DNA of 64,000 nt. It comes from Arcicella rigui (GTDB taxonomy: Bacteria; Bacteroidota; Bacteroidia; Cytophagales; Spirosomataceae). Within the stretch, counting starts at the first letter, position 1. The number at the start of each line of letters is the position of its first letter. The notes under the pieces are model-generated. The model searched no databases and was not told the DNA's origin. It was given only the letters and a program-made list of their open reading frames with translations. This document shows positions 1 to 7,841 of this stretch, piece after piece. The DNA lies in assembly GCF_034929435.1 (NCBI RefSeq), contig NZ_JAYFUM010000012.1:1-64000 (forward strand), written 5' to 3'. The translations under genes and the position numbers were made by a program.

Positions 1-29
1 ATTATATCTTTGCTGAGTACGTAGTACAT

Positions 30-86
30 AAAAAGGTTGCTTTGGTATGGTTCGCAAAACAAATATCAGCAACCTTTTTTATTTTT
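30..86 (+). terminator. Hairpin with T-rich tail at the left edge
   Basis: Positions 30-41 and 68-79 are perfect 12-bp inverted repeats (core GGTTGCT / AGCAACC), followed by a T-rich tail, which is the shape of an intrinsic terminator. A TAnnTTTG match (TATCTTTG, 5-12) lies just upstream, so the hairpin could instead be a leader attenuator for the next gene. The loop is 26 nt, longer than usual. Confidence 0.4.
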
Positions 87-1040
87 AAGCAATACTGTCA
101 AAAAAGTCAAGATGACTTCAACAATAAAATTTTAAAGACTTCTATTTTGGGAATAGCAAAAAAGGGTAATCATTTTTTCTCCTACGAATTTAAAAATGGG
201 TTTATTAATACCTATCATTTTATTAATGAAAATTTAGAAAGTTTAGAAAGTTCTGTAATTGTTGACACTTTCGATGGTGTAAATGCTATCATAGAATATG
301 ACTATGACTCAATAACAAAAGACTTTCAGATAGCATTATTCGATATATTACAAAAAAAAATTGTTTACAAATTACCTTACAGATATAATATTGGTCCAAG
401 TATTAGAATAAACAATAATATATTCCACATTAAACAAAATAAATATGTTACATCTCTCTATCTAGAAACAGGGGAATATTTATGGGAGACAGATATATCT
501 AACTTTGTAAGTTCATTAGATGGTTTCAGTTACAAAGATGAACGAGTAGGAGGAATATTAGGCATATCCGATAATAAATTAATTATTACGGTTGGAACAA
601 GACTTTTGAAGATAGACTTACATAACGGTATCATCACAGGAGATACAGAAGCCTTGAGTCACGGAAAGAATTACTCACAAGGACCAGCTGGCTTTCATTC
701 ATATTTACATTTGGAAGATGAATATGTATATTTATTAAAGCGAGACAGGTATTTACGTATCAGTTTAATCACTGGTAAATTAGAAACGCTTTGGGTAAAT
801 TCTCAATCAGATTTAATAATAGAACATGTCCATTACGATGAAAACTACGCCTATTTCATGGCTTGTATAGGATGGAATTTACAACCAGAAGTACTAGGAG
901 TATTCGACCGTAAGAATTTATCAATCGTTTGGCAATACGACCAGCCAATATATTCATCTCAACCCCCAAAGTCTGATGGGAAAAAATTGTATAGTCTTGA
1001 TACGAGTGGAACATTACATCTCTTTGAAAGAGAAAGTTAA
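42..1040 (+). CDS. PQQ-like beta-propeller protein, start uncertain
   Basis: The 332-residue reading frame has repeated blade-like segments of the form 'LYLETGEYLWETDI', 'LLKIDLHNGIITGD', 'LRISLITGKLETLW' and 'GVFDRKNLSIVWQYD', typical of PQQ/quinoprotein-type beta-propellers such as BamB-like domains. No catalytic residues or signal peptide are visible. The frame stays open to the left window edge, the only early start is TTG at 42, and the hairpin at 30-79 overlaps it. The true start is therefore unclear, and the gene may be the 3' part of a longer or truncated one. It opens the accessory region, where short toxin/immunity-like genes follow. Function is unknown; a role as a binding scaffold or immunity-like protein is only inference from position. 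Confidence 0.6.
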   Translation: MVWFAKQISATFFIFKQYCQKSQDDFNNKILKTSILGIAKKGNHFFSYEFKNGFINTYHFINENLESLESSVIVDTFDGVNAIIEYDYDSITKDFQIALFDILQKKIVYKLPYRYNIGPSIRINNNIFHIKQNKYVTSLYLETGEYLWETDISNFVSSLDGFSYKDERVGGILGISDNKLIITVGTRLLKIDLHNGIITGDTEALSHGKNYSQGPAGFHSYLHLEDEYVYLLKRDRYLRISLITGKLETLWVNSQSDLIIEHVHYDENYAYFMACIGWNLQPEVLGVFDRKNLSIVWQYDQPIYSSQPPKSDGKKLYSLDTSGTLHLFERES

Positions 1041-1078
1041 TAAACAATTTAAAAAAATGTAATTATCTTAATAAACTC

Positions 1079-1303
1079 ATGAAATCTACTCTCACCCGAA
1101 TCATACGTTTCTACCTGCCTATTATGCTATTGTTAATGGCTTGTAATGAAGAAATTATTATCTCAAAAAGTTCTGAAAGGAAAATTACTAAATTTAGCTT
1201 TTCGGGCTTAACACCTGTAGTTGATGCTACTATTGATGAAGCCAATAAAAAAATTACAGCTGTTGTGCCTGCTACGGTAGATATTAGCAAATTGATACCC
1301 TAG
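1079..1303 (+). pseudogene. 5' fragment of a DUF5018-like lipoprotein gene
   Basis: The 74 codons reproduce the N-terminus of the complete lipoprotein gene at 3828-5135, with only a handful of differences by eye. They include the lipobox (LLLMAC) and the first half of the first repeat domain. The match stops after 'DISKLIP', exactly where the 188-bp hairpin repeat starts at 1298; the stop codon (TAG) is supplied by the repeat. The rest of the gene is not present nearby on this side. It is a truncated duplicate, which could still be translated into a short lipopeptide but has lost the mature protein. Confidence 0.8.
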
Positions 1304-1485
1304 CTTGGCGTAGTGTTTTTCACTACGTCAGTGTGTCAGGCCTTCTTAGAAGGCAACGCCTAGTCCGCAACGGATAGTGGAATATGAGTACACAACTTGG
1401 GAATAATTATAAAATGCGTTGCATTTTTGCAATGTAACATTGCAGTTCACTCTGACGTAGTGTAGAACACTACGCCAAGCGAGGG
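1298..1485. repeat. Hairpin-rich repeat, copy A (MITE/BIME-like)
   Basis: This 188-bp non-coding repeat is nearly identical to 2382-2569. Its two ends are inverted repeats of about 34 bp (CCCTAGCTTGGCGTAGTG on the left; the right end reads CACTACGCCAAGCGAGGG). Each end is itself a hairpin (CACTACG against CGTAGTG around a 5-nt loop). The interior holds further palindromes, including GCCTTCTTAGAAGGC and CAATGTAACATTG. It has no coding capacity, and no transposase is visible in the window. The copy abuts the truncated lipoprotein gene and fills most of the gene-free stretch 1304-1624. Confidence 0.85.
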
Positions 1486-1505
1486 TGTTGCAATTCGACA
1501 GACTT

Positions 1506-1580
1506 AAAATGCGTTGCATTTTTGCAATGTAACATTGCAGTAAACTCTGACGTAGTGTAGAACACTACGCCAAGCGAGGG
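1506..1580. repeat. Right half of the hairpin repeat, duplicated
   Basis: This segment repeats the last 75 bp of copy A (corresponding to about 1411-1485), including the right inverted end. It lies 20 bp downstream in the same orientation, so the right half is tandemly duplicated. After it, one frame reads about 13 codons ('GLTKDTLGSIIP' then stop) immediately before the gene at 1625. This may be the last residues of a lost upstream protein, but it is too short to be sure. Confidence 0.8.
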
Positions 1581-1624
1581 GACTAACAAAAGATACTTTA
1601 GGTAGTATAATACCATAAATAGCC

Positions 1625-2344
1625 ATGAGAAAAAAAGAAATACTAAAAATAAATAAGTCTCTAAAACAGATGCTTGATATTGATTCATTAGGGTTTAGAG
1701 ATGAAGATATATATGAATCGACTACAGTCTTATTGAAAGATAGAGGCAACCTAACTGCCTGTATTCTATATAGTTTTTATGTTTCTAAATACAAAGATTT
1801 AAAAATTAGTGGACTTAGTTATGGTTTTTTTTCTTCAGAGATTAATGATATTTTATTTAAAGTTTTTGATAGTATTAAGACAACCGATATAGAAGGTAGT
1901 CCTATTAATCATAAATACGAATACACTATAAACCATAGAATTGTCGGGGAAGAATGGTATGACCATGTCAAAAAAAACTTTAGCATTATTTTTATTGAAA
2001 GTGGAGTATTTTACGAAGACCGTGTAGTATTATTTGCTGAGATGTTTAAAAAGCATATTGAAACCTATATTGAACCTTATTTTGAAAGTTATCAATCATT
2101 GCAAGACATCAACGATAAAATAATTGAGGCTTTTGATGAAAGTAAATGGGGTGATTTTTTTTACGGGGAAACTAATTTTAGAGTCACCATTATTATGAAG
2201 TTATGTAAAAATCCTCGTTATGAATCTTTTACTGAAATGGTAAATGATAGGATTTATAGTGCTATTTATAATCAAGGGCTTACTGAATATCAAAATTATT
2301 ACAAAATGTATAATGTATTACTTGATATTTTATCAAAATTATAA
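1625..2344 (+). CDS. Unknown 239-aa cytoplasmic protein, immunity-like by context
   Basis: The protein has no signal peptide, membrane segment or motif that I recognise. It is rich in charged and aromatic residues and predicted soluble. It starts with ATG at 1625, 44 bp after a copy of the hairpin repeat and a few bases after a short open tail that could be a lost toxin's C-terminus. Ending at 2344, it is followed at 2375 by the first three codons of a lipoprotein paralogue cut by repeat copy B. A solitary soluble gene directly downstream of a truncated reading frame is typical of immunity genes in polymorphic-toxin loci, but no sequence similarity is claimed. Confidence 0.6.
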   Translation: MRKKEILKINKSLKQMLDIDSLGFRDEDIYESTTVLLKDRGNLTACILYSFYVSKYKDLKISGLSYGFFSSEINDILFKVFDSIKTTDIEGSPINHKYEYTINHRIVGEEWYDHVKKNFSIIFIESGVFYEDRVVLFAEMFKKHIETYIEPYFESYQSLQDINDKIIEAFDESKWGDFFYGETNFRVTIIMKLCKNPRYESFTEMVNDRIYSAIYNQGLTEYQNYYKMYNVLLDILSKL

Positions 2345-2381
2345 CAACTACTAAACCAGAAATTTAGCATAACCATGAAAT

Positions 2382-2569
2382 CCCTAGCTTGGCGTAGTGT
2401 TTTTCACTACGTCAGTGTGTCAGGCCTTCTTAGAAGGCAACGCCTAGTCCGCAACGGATAGTGGAATATGAGTACACAACTTGGGAATAATTATAAAATG
2501 CGTTGCATTTTTGCAATGTAACATTGCAGTTCACTCTGACGTAGTGTAGAACACTATGCCAAGCGAGGG
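2382..2569. repeat. Hairpin-rich repeat, copy B
   Basis: Almost identical to copy A at 1298-1485; one visible change is CACTATGCC for CACTACGCC in the right end. It is inserted after ATGAAATCC at 2375. That sequence and the bases before it (CAGAAATTTAGCA) match the start region of the complete lipoprotein gene at 3828. Copy B therefore also cuts a paralogue of that gene, this time after three codons. A short open reading remnant begins directly after the right end. Confidence 0.85.
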
Positions 2570-2686
2570 GTGCAATTTGACTTACCACAAACTGGAATTA
2601 TTAAACCTCAACAATTCTATAAAATTTGGAGTGTTGATGGATTCGGCAAAGCAATAGATAACTTACAAAACATTACTCCAAAATGA
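2570..2686 (+). pseudogene. 38-codon C-terminal remnant of a lost protein, possibly a toxin tip
   Basis: Directly after repeat copy B, one frame reads 'VQFDLPQTGIIKPQQF...DNLQNITPK' and stops with a TGA that overlaps the ATG of the next gene (ATGA at 2683-2686). There is no start region or promoter, so this looks like the 3' end of a gene whose body was replaced by the repeat. A 4-bp stop/start overlap with a small soluble gene is the usual arrangement of a toxin and its immunity gene. The toxin identity is inference; 38 residues are too few for family assignment. Confidence 0.5.
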
Positions 2687-3379
2687 CAAACAAGACACAT
2701 TTCAAGAAAAAATGCCGTAAATACTTCTCCTTTTTTGATGAAAAGGAAGGCTTTGAAGCTTTAGTGCATGATGATGGTATTATCTATACAAGAATGCAAG
2801 GTGAAGAATTGATAACAGCTTTGTTGTTTTTTGATACTTATCATAGCCCATTTAAAATCAGTAGCTTGTGGTTTGAAAAAAAAAATCCCATTAGTAGAAA
2901 AGATAGTTCAAGAAGTAGTAGAGAAGAAGCCTGCGATGGAGCAACATACTATCAGAACTCATTTTGTAAGCTCAACTATAAACTCTCCTTTTTTGGCACT
3001 TCCTAAAGAAATGCTTGATGTTGCTAATGAAGTAATAGTTCTACAAGAATCTGATATTGAAGCGGCAGCGACTATCATCAAAGAATACTTTTATAGTAAA
3101 GAGATACAAGATTTTTTGAACTTAACTATTGAAGACCTCAATCAACAATTATTGGAATGTGAAGAACTTGATAATTATATTACAGGAATTTTTTGTATTG
3201 ATGGTAATGGATACTTACGCACATACATTGTAGCTAAATACTTTAATAATCAGCGAGTTTTCGATTGGTTTGATTCCTTTATAATACCATGGCTAAATAC
3301 TAATAAAGCTAGTGAAAAGCAAAAACGCCTTTTAGGTTATATTGAAAAAGTAAATCAACTATTTAATTCAGAAAAATGA
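2683..3379 (+). pseudogene. Immunity-like gene with one frameshift in an A10 tract
   Basis: The first 65 or so codons run in one frame and the rest in the +1 frame. The join is at the ten-A run at 2876-2885, inside 'SSLWFEKK|IPLVEKIV'. Removing one A gives a continuous 231-residue soluble protein with no recognised domain. The frameshift may be a real mutation, polymerase slippage that restores some product, or a sequencing error in a homopolymer. Its start overlaps the stop of the upstream remnant and its stop overlaps the start of the next gene (ATGA at 3376-3379), so all three were once translated together. Likely an immunity-type protein, by context only. Confidence 0.65.
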
Positions 3380-3771
3380 ACAAGACAGGATTTGTATGTA
3401 CCCATGTTTATGGGAGTGAAAAAGAGTTAGTAACAGATTTTTTCGGAGCAGATTTTGATGAAGACTGTGTGGAAATTATCTTTCAAACAAACGGTGCAGT
3501 AGTATTGGTAGAAGAAGAAGATTTAGACAGCATAGATACTACTAAAGATGGGCAAACCATTATTATTTTTAGAGTGTATGAAACTTCGATGGCTTTTAGT
3601 ATATCATGCTATAAAGATGGGAAAATGCTTTATGAAATGTCAAGCCATGATGGGCAAGCCTTTATTCAGGAAGGGAATTTAGGCAGCCTTCAAGATACAG
3701 CATTAGAAACCAGTAGCCTATTTAGTAAAATATTGGAAGATACAGGTATTGATGTTTGGGAAGTTTTATAA
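3376..3771 (+). CDS. Unknown 131-aa acidic protein, immunity-like
   Basis: A small acidic soluble protein (for example 'GADFDEDCVEIIF', 'VEEEDLDSIDTTKDG') without signal peptide or membrane segment. Its ATG overlaps the stop of the frameshifted gene upstream, indicating translational coupling. Small acidic proteins encoded at the end of a toxin-remnant cluster are commonly immunity proteins; here that is inference from size, charge and position, since I recognise no family. The intact lipoprotein gene follows 56 bp downstream. Confidence 0.65.
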   Translation: MNKTGFVCTHVYGSEKELVTDFFGADFDEDCVEIIFQTNGAVVLVEEEDLDSIDTTKDGQTIIIFRVYETSMAFSISCYKDGKMLYEMSSHDGQAFIQEGNLGSLQDTALETSSLFSKILEDTGIDVWEVL

Positions 3772-3827
3772 AAATATGCTAATAATACGAAAAGAATAAT
3801 TTTAACATCCAGAAATTTAGCACAACA

Positions 3828-5135
3828 ATGAAATCTATTTTCACCAAAATCATCCTTTTCTACCTGCCTATTATGTTATTATTAATGGCATGTAATGAAG
3901 AAATTATTATCTCAAAAAGTTCGCAAAGAAAAATTACTAAATTTAGTTTTTCGGGCTTAACACCTGTGGTTGATGCTACGATTGATGAAGCCAATAAAAA
4001 AATCACAGCTGTTGTTCCTGCTACGATAGATATTAGCAAATTGATACCCACTATTACGGTATCTCTCAAAGCAAAGCTTTCACCAGAAACTGGTAAAGCA
4101 CAGGATTTCAGTAATGATATTACTTATACCGTTACGGCAGAAGATGGTTCTACGGCTACTTATATAGTACAGGTAAGCCGTACCAAATTATCGGCAAAAG
4201 ATATTTTAAGTTTTTCATTCAATGATTTTTCACCAGCAGTCATTGCCAAAATAGATAATACTACCAAAACTATCACGGCAACTGTACCTACTACGGCAGA
4301 TTTATCAAAACTAAAAGCCAATATCACCATTTCAGAACGAGCCAAAGTGACTCCTGTTTCTGATGCTATCTTAGATTTTTCTAAGCCAGTCAGCTTTACC
4401 GTCACAGCCGAAGACGGTAGTACACAGGTTTACACGGCTACGATTACTAAAGAAGCCCCCGTATCGACTAGTTCTTTACCAAGTTCTATTACTTACATAT
4501 CAAATCCGTTTAGAGTGAGTGTGAAATCAACTATTAAATTGATATGGGAAAAAGGCGTATTAATGAAAACAGTTGAAAACGAGGGAACACGGATTATAGA
4601 GAAAACCTTCAAGAGAGATAAAAATGGCTTGATTACAGAAATTGAGACTAAATATGATGATGGAACTATATTATCGGACACTTATACTTATAGTGCAGAT
4701 AAAAAGACTATCACAGTTTGGAAGACTCTAATAACTTATAATGAAGAAGGCTTATTAGTCAAAAGACTAACTCCAAGTGGAGGATTTGGGAAAGATGTTT
4801 TTTTTAGCTTAAAGTGGGATACAGGCAAAAAGAATGTCACCGAAACAGATGATGGTTCTTTATCCAATTTCATTTCTTCGTGGACAGATATAAAAAATCC
4901 ACTTTGGGAGATAACTAAGCAAACCCAGTTTTTATTAATTGATGATACTAACTATAATACCATAATGTTGTATTTAGGAGAAAAATTACCAGTTAATTGG
5001 AGTTTAAAATATATTTCAGGGGCACAGACGAGGGCGGATATTACTCCAACCTTAGACTCACAAGGTAGAATTACAAGAATTGTAGTAAATCAAGGATATG
5101 CACTTGCACAGGATATGTCAATTAGTTATGAGTAG
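3828..5135 (+). CDS. Surface lipoprotein with two DUF5018-like repeat domains
   Basis: The N-terminus is a lipoprotein signal peptide (MKSIFTKI...LLLMAC, lipidated Cys near residue 22), so the protein is probably anchored in the outer membrane. Two tandem Ig-like domains follow (about residues 36-120 and 125-208). Each begins 'KFSFSGLTP' or 'SFSFNDFSP' and ends 'TVTAEDGST..Y', the signature of DUF5018-like repeats in Bacteroidota surface proteins. The C-terminal half has YD-like beta strands ('KDKNGLITEI'-type turns such as 'RDKNGLITEIETKYDDGT'). Two truncated 5' copies lie upstream at 1079 and 2375, so this gene family has been duplicated and broken here. Ligand unknown. Confidence 0.75.
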   Translation: MKSIFTKIILFYLPIMLLLMACNEEIIISKSSQRKITKFSFSGLTPVVDATIDEANKKITAVVPATIDISKLIPTITVSLKAKLSPETGKAQDFSNDITYTVTAEDGSTATYIVQVSRTKLSAKDILSFSFNDFSPAVIAKIDNTTKTITATVPTTADLSKLKANITISERAKVTPVSDAILDFSKPVSFTVTAEDGSTQVYTATITKEAPVSTSSLPSSITYISNPFRVSVKSTIKLIWEKGVLMKTVENEGTRIIEKTFKRDKNGLITEIETKYDDGTILSDTYTYSADKKTITVWKTLITYNEEGLLVKRLTPSGGFGKDVFFSLKWDTGKKNVTETDDGSLSNFISSWTDIKNPLWEITKQTQFLLIDDTNYNTIMLYLGEKLPVNWSLKYISGAQTRADITPTLDSQGRITRIVVNQGYALAQDMSISYE

Positions 5136-5231
5136 CATAATCGTAATGTTAATCATTTTTGGAAATAACACCCAATCGGGAGGAAAATATATTACAAAAA
5201 ACAATTTCAAAAAACAAAACTATTTAACATT

Positions 5232-5651
5232 ATGGGAGCATGGGGACATGGTTACTTTGAGGACGACGCAGCCTTAGATTTTATGCAAGATGTTGAAGAT
5301 TCGGAAAATCCGAAACAACTTTTTAAGGACGCTTTTGAATTTGCCATTGAGTCTGATTATTTAGATTCAGATGATGCCAATGCCGTAATTGTAGCTTCGG
5401 CGTACATTGATAGACAAGTCAATGGTACTAAGTTTTCTTCGCCAGAGCATGAAGAATTGTTGGAGGTAGATACTTTTCCAGAAAGAAATCCCGACATTGA
5501 CTTTTCTACGCTTCGTGAAAAAGCAATCATTGCTTTGCAAAAAGTATTGGATGAAGGCTCAGAACTGAATGAACTTTGGGCAGAAAACGAAGAAGATTAT
5601 CCTGCTTGGAAACAAGGAATAGAACAATTAATTGAGCGACTTTCTGCTTAA
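5232..5651 (+). CDS. DUF4259 domain-containing protein
   Basis: The start 'MGAWGHGYFEDDAALDF' and the 139-residue length match the DUF4259 family of small cytoplasmic proteins. The biochemical role of the family is not established; members often occur singly in accessory regions. The protein is strongly acidic. It stands alone between the lipoprotein gene and a short hairpin repeat at 5664 that may end its transcript. A 39-bp exact copy of part of its 3' end (5563-5601) occurs at 6591-6629, showing a local duplication. Confidence 0.8.
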   Translation: MGAWGHGYFEDDAALDFMQDVEDSENPKQLFKDAFEFAIESDYLDSDDANAVIVASAYIDRQVNGTKFSSPEHEELLEVDTFPERNPDIDFSTLREKAIIALQKVLDEGSELNELWAENEEDYPAWKQGIEQLIERLSA

Positions 5652-5663
5652 TTTTTAACAGAT

Positions 5664-5704
5664 CCTTCGCTTGGTGTAACTTAACATACTACGCCAAGCG
5701 AGGG
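5664..5704. repeat. Solo short hairpin made of the repeat ends
   Basis: This 41-bp palindrome joins a degenerate left end (CTTCGCTTGGTGTA) to the right end (TACTACGCCAAGCGAGGG) of the family seen at 1298 and 2382, with no interior. It sits 12 bp after the DUF4259 stop codon and could act as a terminator. No gene is visible from here to 5908. Confidence 0.75.
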
Positions 5705-5908
5705 AAACTTGCTTCGCAAATATATTTATTATATTTTTTGAAGCAATAATGTATCTAATCTACGTAGTTCACCGACATCAAAATACCTATTTTGCCTGTC
5801 TTTTTTATTCCCTTTAAACTAATGAACAGATTACTCAACAACAGTTCAATACAGCTGATAAAAGTATAATTATGTTTAATTTCTAACAATTTAAATTCTG
5901 TATCTAAT

Positions 5909-6328
5909 ATGAAACGAAGAAAATTTCTTGGTGTATTGGGCATATTGCCACCTATACTTTTTTCCTGTGGGAAAGATGAATTTCCAGACCGTGACACTAT
6001 CATTACTGGAAAAGTAATTGATGAAAACGATATGCCTGTCGTAGGCTTTAAATTTCAATTCGGTGCAGATTATGCAAAGGGGCTTCATCGTCTCCCTATA
6101 TTCGATGTAATTGGAGAAACTAATAAGGATGGAATTTATACTATTTCACATATCGTTGACTATGGATTAGCATCATTCAAACCTTTGGGCTTTACAAACT
6201 ATGATTTAATGACTGAATATACTATACACCTTTGGAAAGATAATCAATATGAAATAGTGGGAAATCCAATTGGTCCAATTATTAATGGTGAAACAAATAC
6301 TTTTAACTTTCAACTTAGAAAAATATAA
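5909..6328 (+). CDS. Tat-type lipoprotein with CarboxypepD_reg-like domain
   Basis: The N-terminus 'MKRRKFLGVLGILPPILFSC' combines a twin-arginine motif (RRKFLG) with a lipobox ending at Cys20. This suggests Tat export followed by lipidation. The 119-residue mature part contains 'ITGKVIDENDMPVVGFKF...NKDGIYTI', the pattern of carboxypeptidase-regulatory-like or transthyretin-like beta-sandwich domains common in Bacteroidota envelope proteins. No catalytic domain is attached. The gene stands alone, with gene-free DNA on both sides. The role is probably structural or binding; the substrate is unknown. Confidence 0.65.
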   Translation: MKRRKFLGVLGILPPILFSCGKDEFPDRDTIITGKVIDENDMPVVGFKFQFGADYAKGLHRLPIFDVIGETNKDGIYTISHIVDYGLASFKPLGFTNYDLMTEYTIHLWKDNQYEIVGNPIGPIINGETNTFNFQLRKI

Positions 6329-6420
6329 ACTCATAAAAAAAACTACCTCAAGTGAGGAATCAATATAAAGTTTAATTAAATAAAAATATTCGGTTTTCTT
6401 CGTTTTTATTCGGGAAATTG

Positions 6421-6590
6421 CGGTAAAAAGAGAGGTTTGATACACTCAAGCATATCAAGCCTCTCTTTTTACCGCATAAATCCGCAAAAAAGCTCCGTTG
6501 TCCTCTCTTTTAGAGAGCTTTTCCTAGCTCCGAGCATATCAAGCCTTGCTTTTTACCGCATCAACCGAGCAAAAAGCCCCGATGTCATCT
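6421..6590. repeat. Long hairpin and degenerate tandem copies
   Basis: Positions 6421-6435 and 6461-6475 are a 15-bp inverted repeat (CGGTAAAAAGAGAGG / CCTCTCTTTTTACCG), extended inward by TTTGATA / TATCAAG with a wobble pair. The right arm and the bases after it (6451-6505) recur in degenerate form at 6535-6590 (CATATCAAGCC...TTTTTACCGCAT...). No coding frame is evident between 6329 and 6698; this hairpin and the DUF4259 fragment are all that I see there. Confidence 0.75.
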
Positions 6591-6655
6591 AACTGAATGA
6601 ACTTTGGGCAGAAAACGAAGAAGATTATCTTTTTTGAAGACAAGGAATACGGCAA
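6591..6655 (+). pseudogene. Duplicated 3' fragment of the DUF4259 gene
   Basis: Positions 6591-6629 are identical to 5563-5601 inside the DUF4259 gene, and the similarity continues more weakly to about 6655 (ACAAGGAATA...CAATTA). There is no start codon or upstream part, so it is a dead fragment left by a local duplication or rearrangement. It lies directly after the tandem hairpin repeat, which may mark the breakpoint. Confidence 0.8.
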
Positions 6656-6698
6656 TTATAGATAAATATTCTTCCTAATCCTGATGAAGCTTTAAAGA

Positions 6699-7645
6699 TT
6701 ATAATTTCCTCTCAAACGTTTTAGCAATACTTTTATAAACCTGTAAATAGCTATCAAACTGAGTCGGTGAAATACCAATGATGGTATAATAAGAGCTATT
6801 TGAAAATAACATTACTTCATAGACTAATTCTTTTTGTCCTTTTTCATTTTCGCCCGTTCCAATTACTTCGTAGCCAGTCAAACCATCAATTTCTATTGTA
6901 GATACTTTTTCGATTTTAGTTTTCTTGCCATTAGGGAATTTCTGCATTGTTTCAATAGCCAATATTTTTTTGTCAAGAACAGTCGAAGTATTGATAAGTA
7001 TTTGACTAATCGAAAGAAAAGCTTTGTCTGTATCGGCAGGAGGTAATTGTCCATCGCTGGTGAAAATTAATGAGCAGAAAGTGAATGGGCAAATTTGAAC
7101 TTTGAATCAGCGGTATTGATTTTGAAGTTTGCTTCCTCAAGCGGATTTACCAGTTTATTACTTTGATAAACAACAGATGCTATTGCTTTGTCCATTTGTT
7201 CAGCCAAAGTTTTATCATTTTCAGGATAAAGAAAATTCACCAAAATGACCTTCTTTGAATCTCCAAAAACTAAAATTGTTTTTGAAAAATCCATACCATT
7301 AGCAGATTGTTTGGTGAAGAGTAATTTTGCAGGCGTGTTTTGAAAAGAAATATCTTCAGTTTTAATCAGAATAACTCCTCTGGTTTTAAGGTTTTCAGCA
7401 GTAAAAGATTTTACCATTTCTGGATAAGGAGCAGGAATTTCTGCAACCAAGATTGATGAATTCGTTTCGGCTTGTTGAAAGCCACTAAAGCCAACAGCTT
7501 TTGTGAAATTGGGCGGAGGAACTAATGCTATTTTTGTAGCTGAAATGAAAATATGTTCAGCACTAAGCTTGTTGTTAATAGAACGTTTTTGAGCAAATGT
7601 TTCTAAAGTGAAGAAACACAAAAAAAGGAAAAGCAATTTTTTCAT
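6699..7645 (-). pseudogene. Secreted protein gene broken by one frameshift
   Basis: Reading leftward from 7645, the gene encodes a signal peptide (MKKLLFLFLCFFTLETFAQ) and about 170 more residues, then meets a stop at 7067 after 'KFAHSLSAH'. Shifting frame there gives a seamless continuation ('LIFTSDGQLPPADTDKAFLSI...') to 6699. The two parts are one 315-residue gene lacking one base near 7070. The product is a periplasmic or secreted protein with alternating beta/alpha pattern resembling small Bacteroidota proteins of unknown function. The break may be recent decay or an assembly indel. Confidence 0.75.
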
Positions 7646-7761
7646 TGGAGTGTAAATTCGTTAAAAGTTTATTATGATAAAATTTGCCCAATATACAAGC
7701 TTCACGCAAACAAAACCAATCCCTTAAATTTTTATAGGTATTCTTTTTCAAAACCGCTAAA

Positions 7762-7795
7762 TTTGCAACTCTTTAGCAATTCGGCTGTATTTATG
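7762..7795 (+). promoter_or_regulatory. Candidate Bacteroidota promoter for purL
   Basis: TTTG at 7762-7765, a 22-nt spacer, and TATTTATG at 7788-7795 match the Bacteroidota consensus TTTG-N(17-23)-TAnnTTTG with one mismatch, about 47 bp before the purL start. Confidence 0.4.
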
Positions 7796-7841
7796 TTGTT
7801 TTTAGAAAATAGCCGACAAACAACCATCAATCTGTTTCATC

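Noticed and set aside
1298..2569. Insertion sequence with transposase
   Set aside because: No frame inside the 188-bp repeats is long enough to encode a transposase; they are non-coding.
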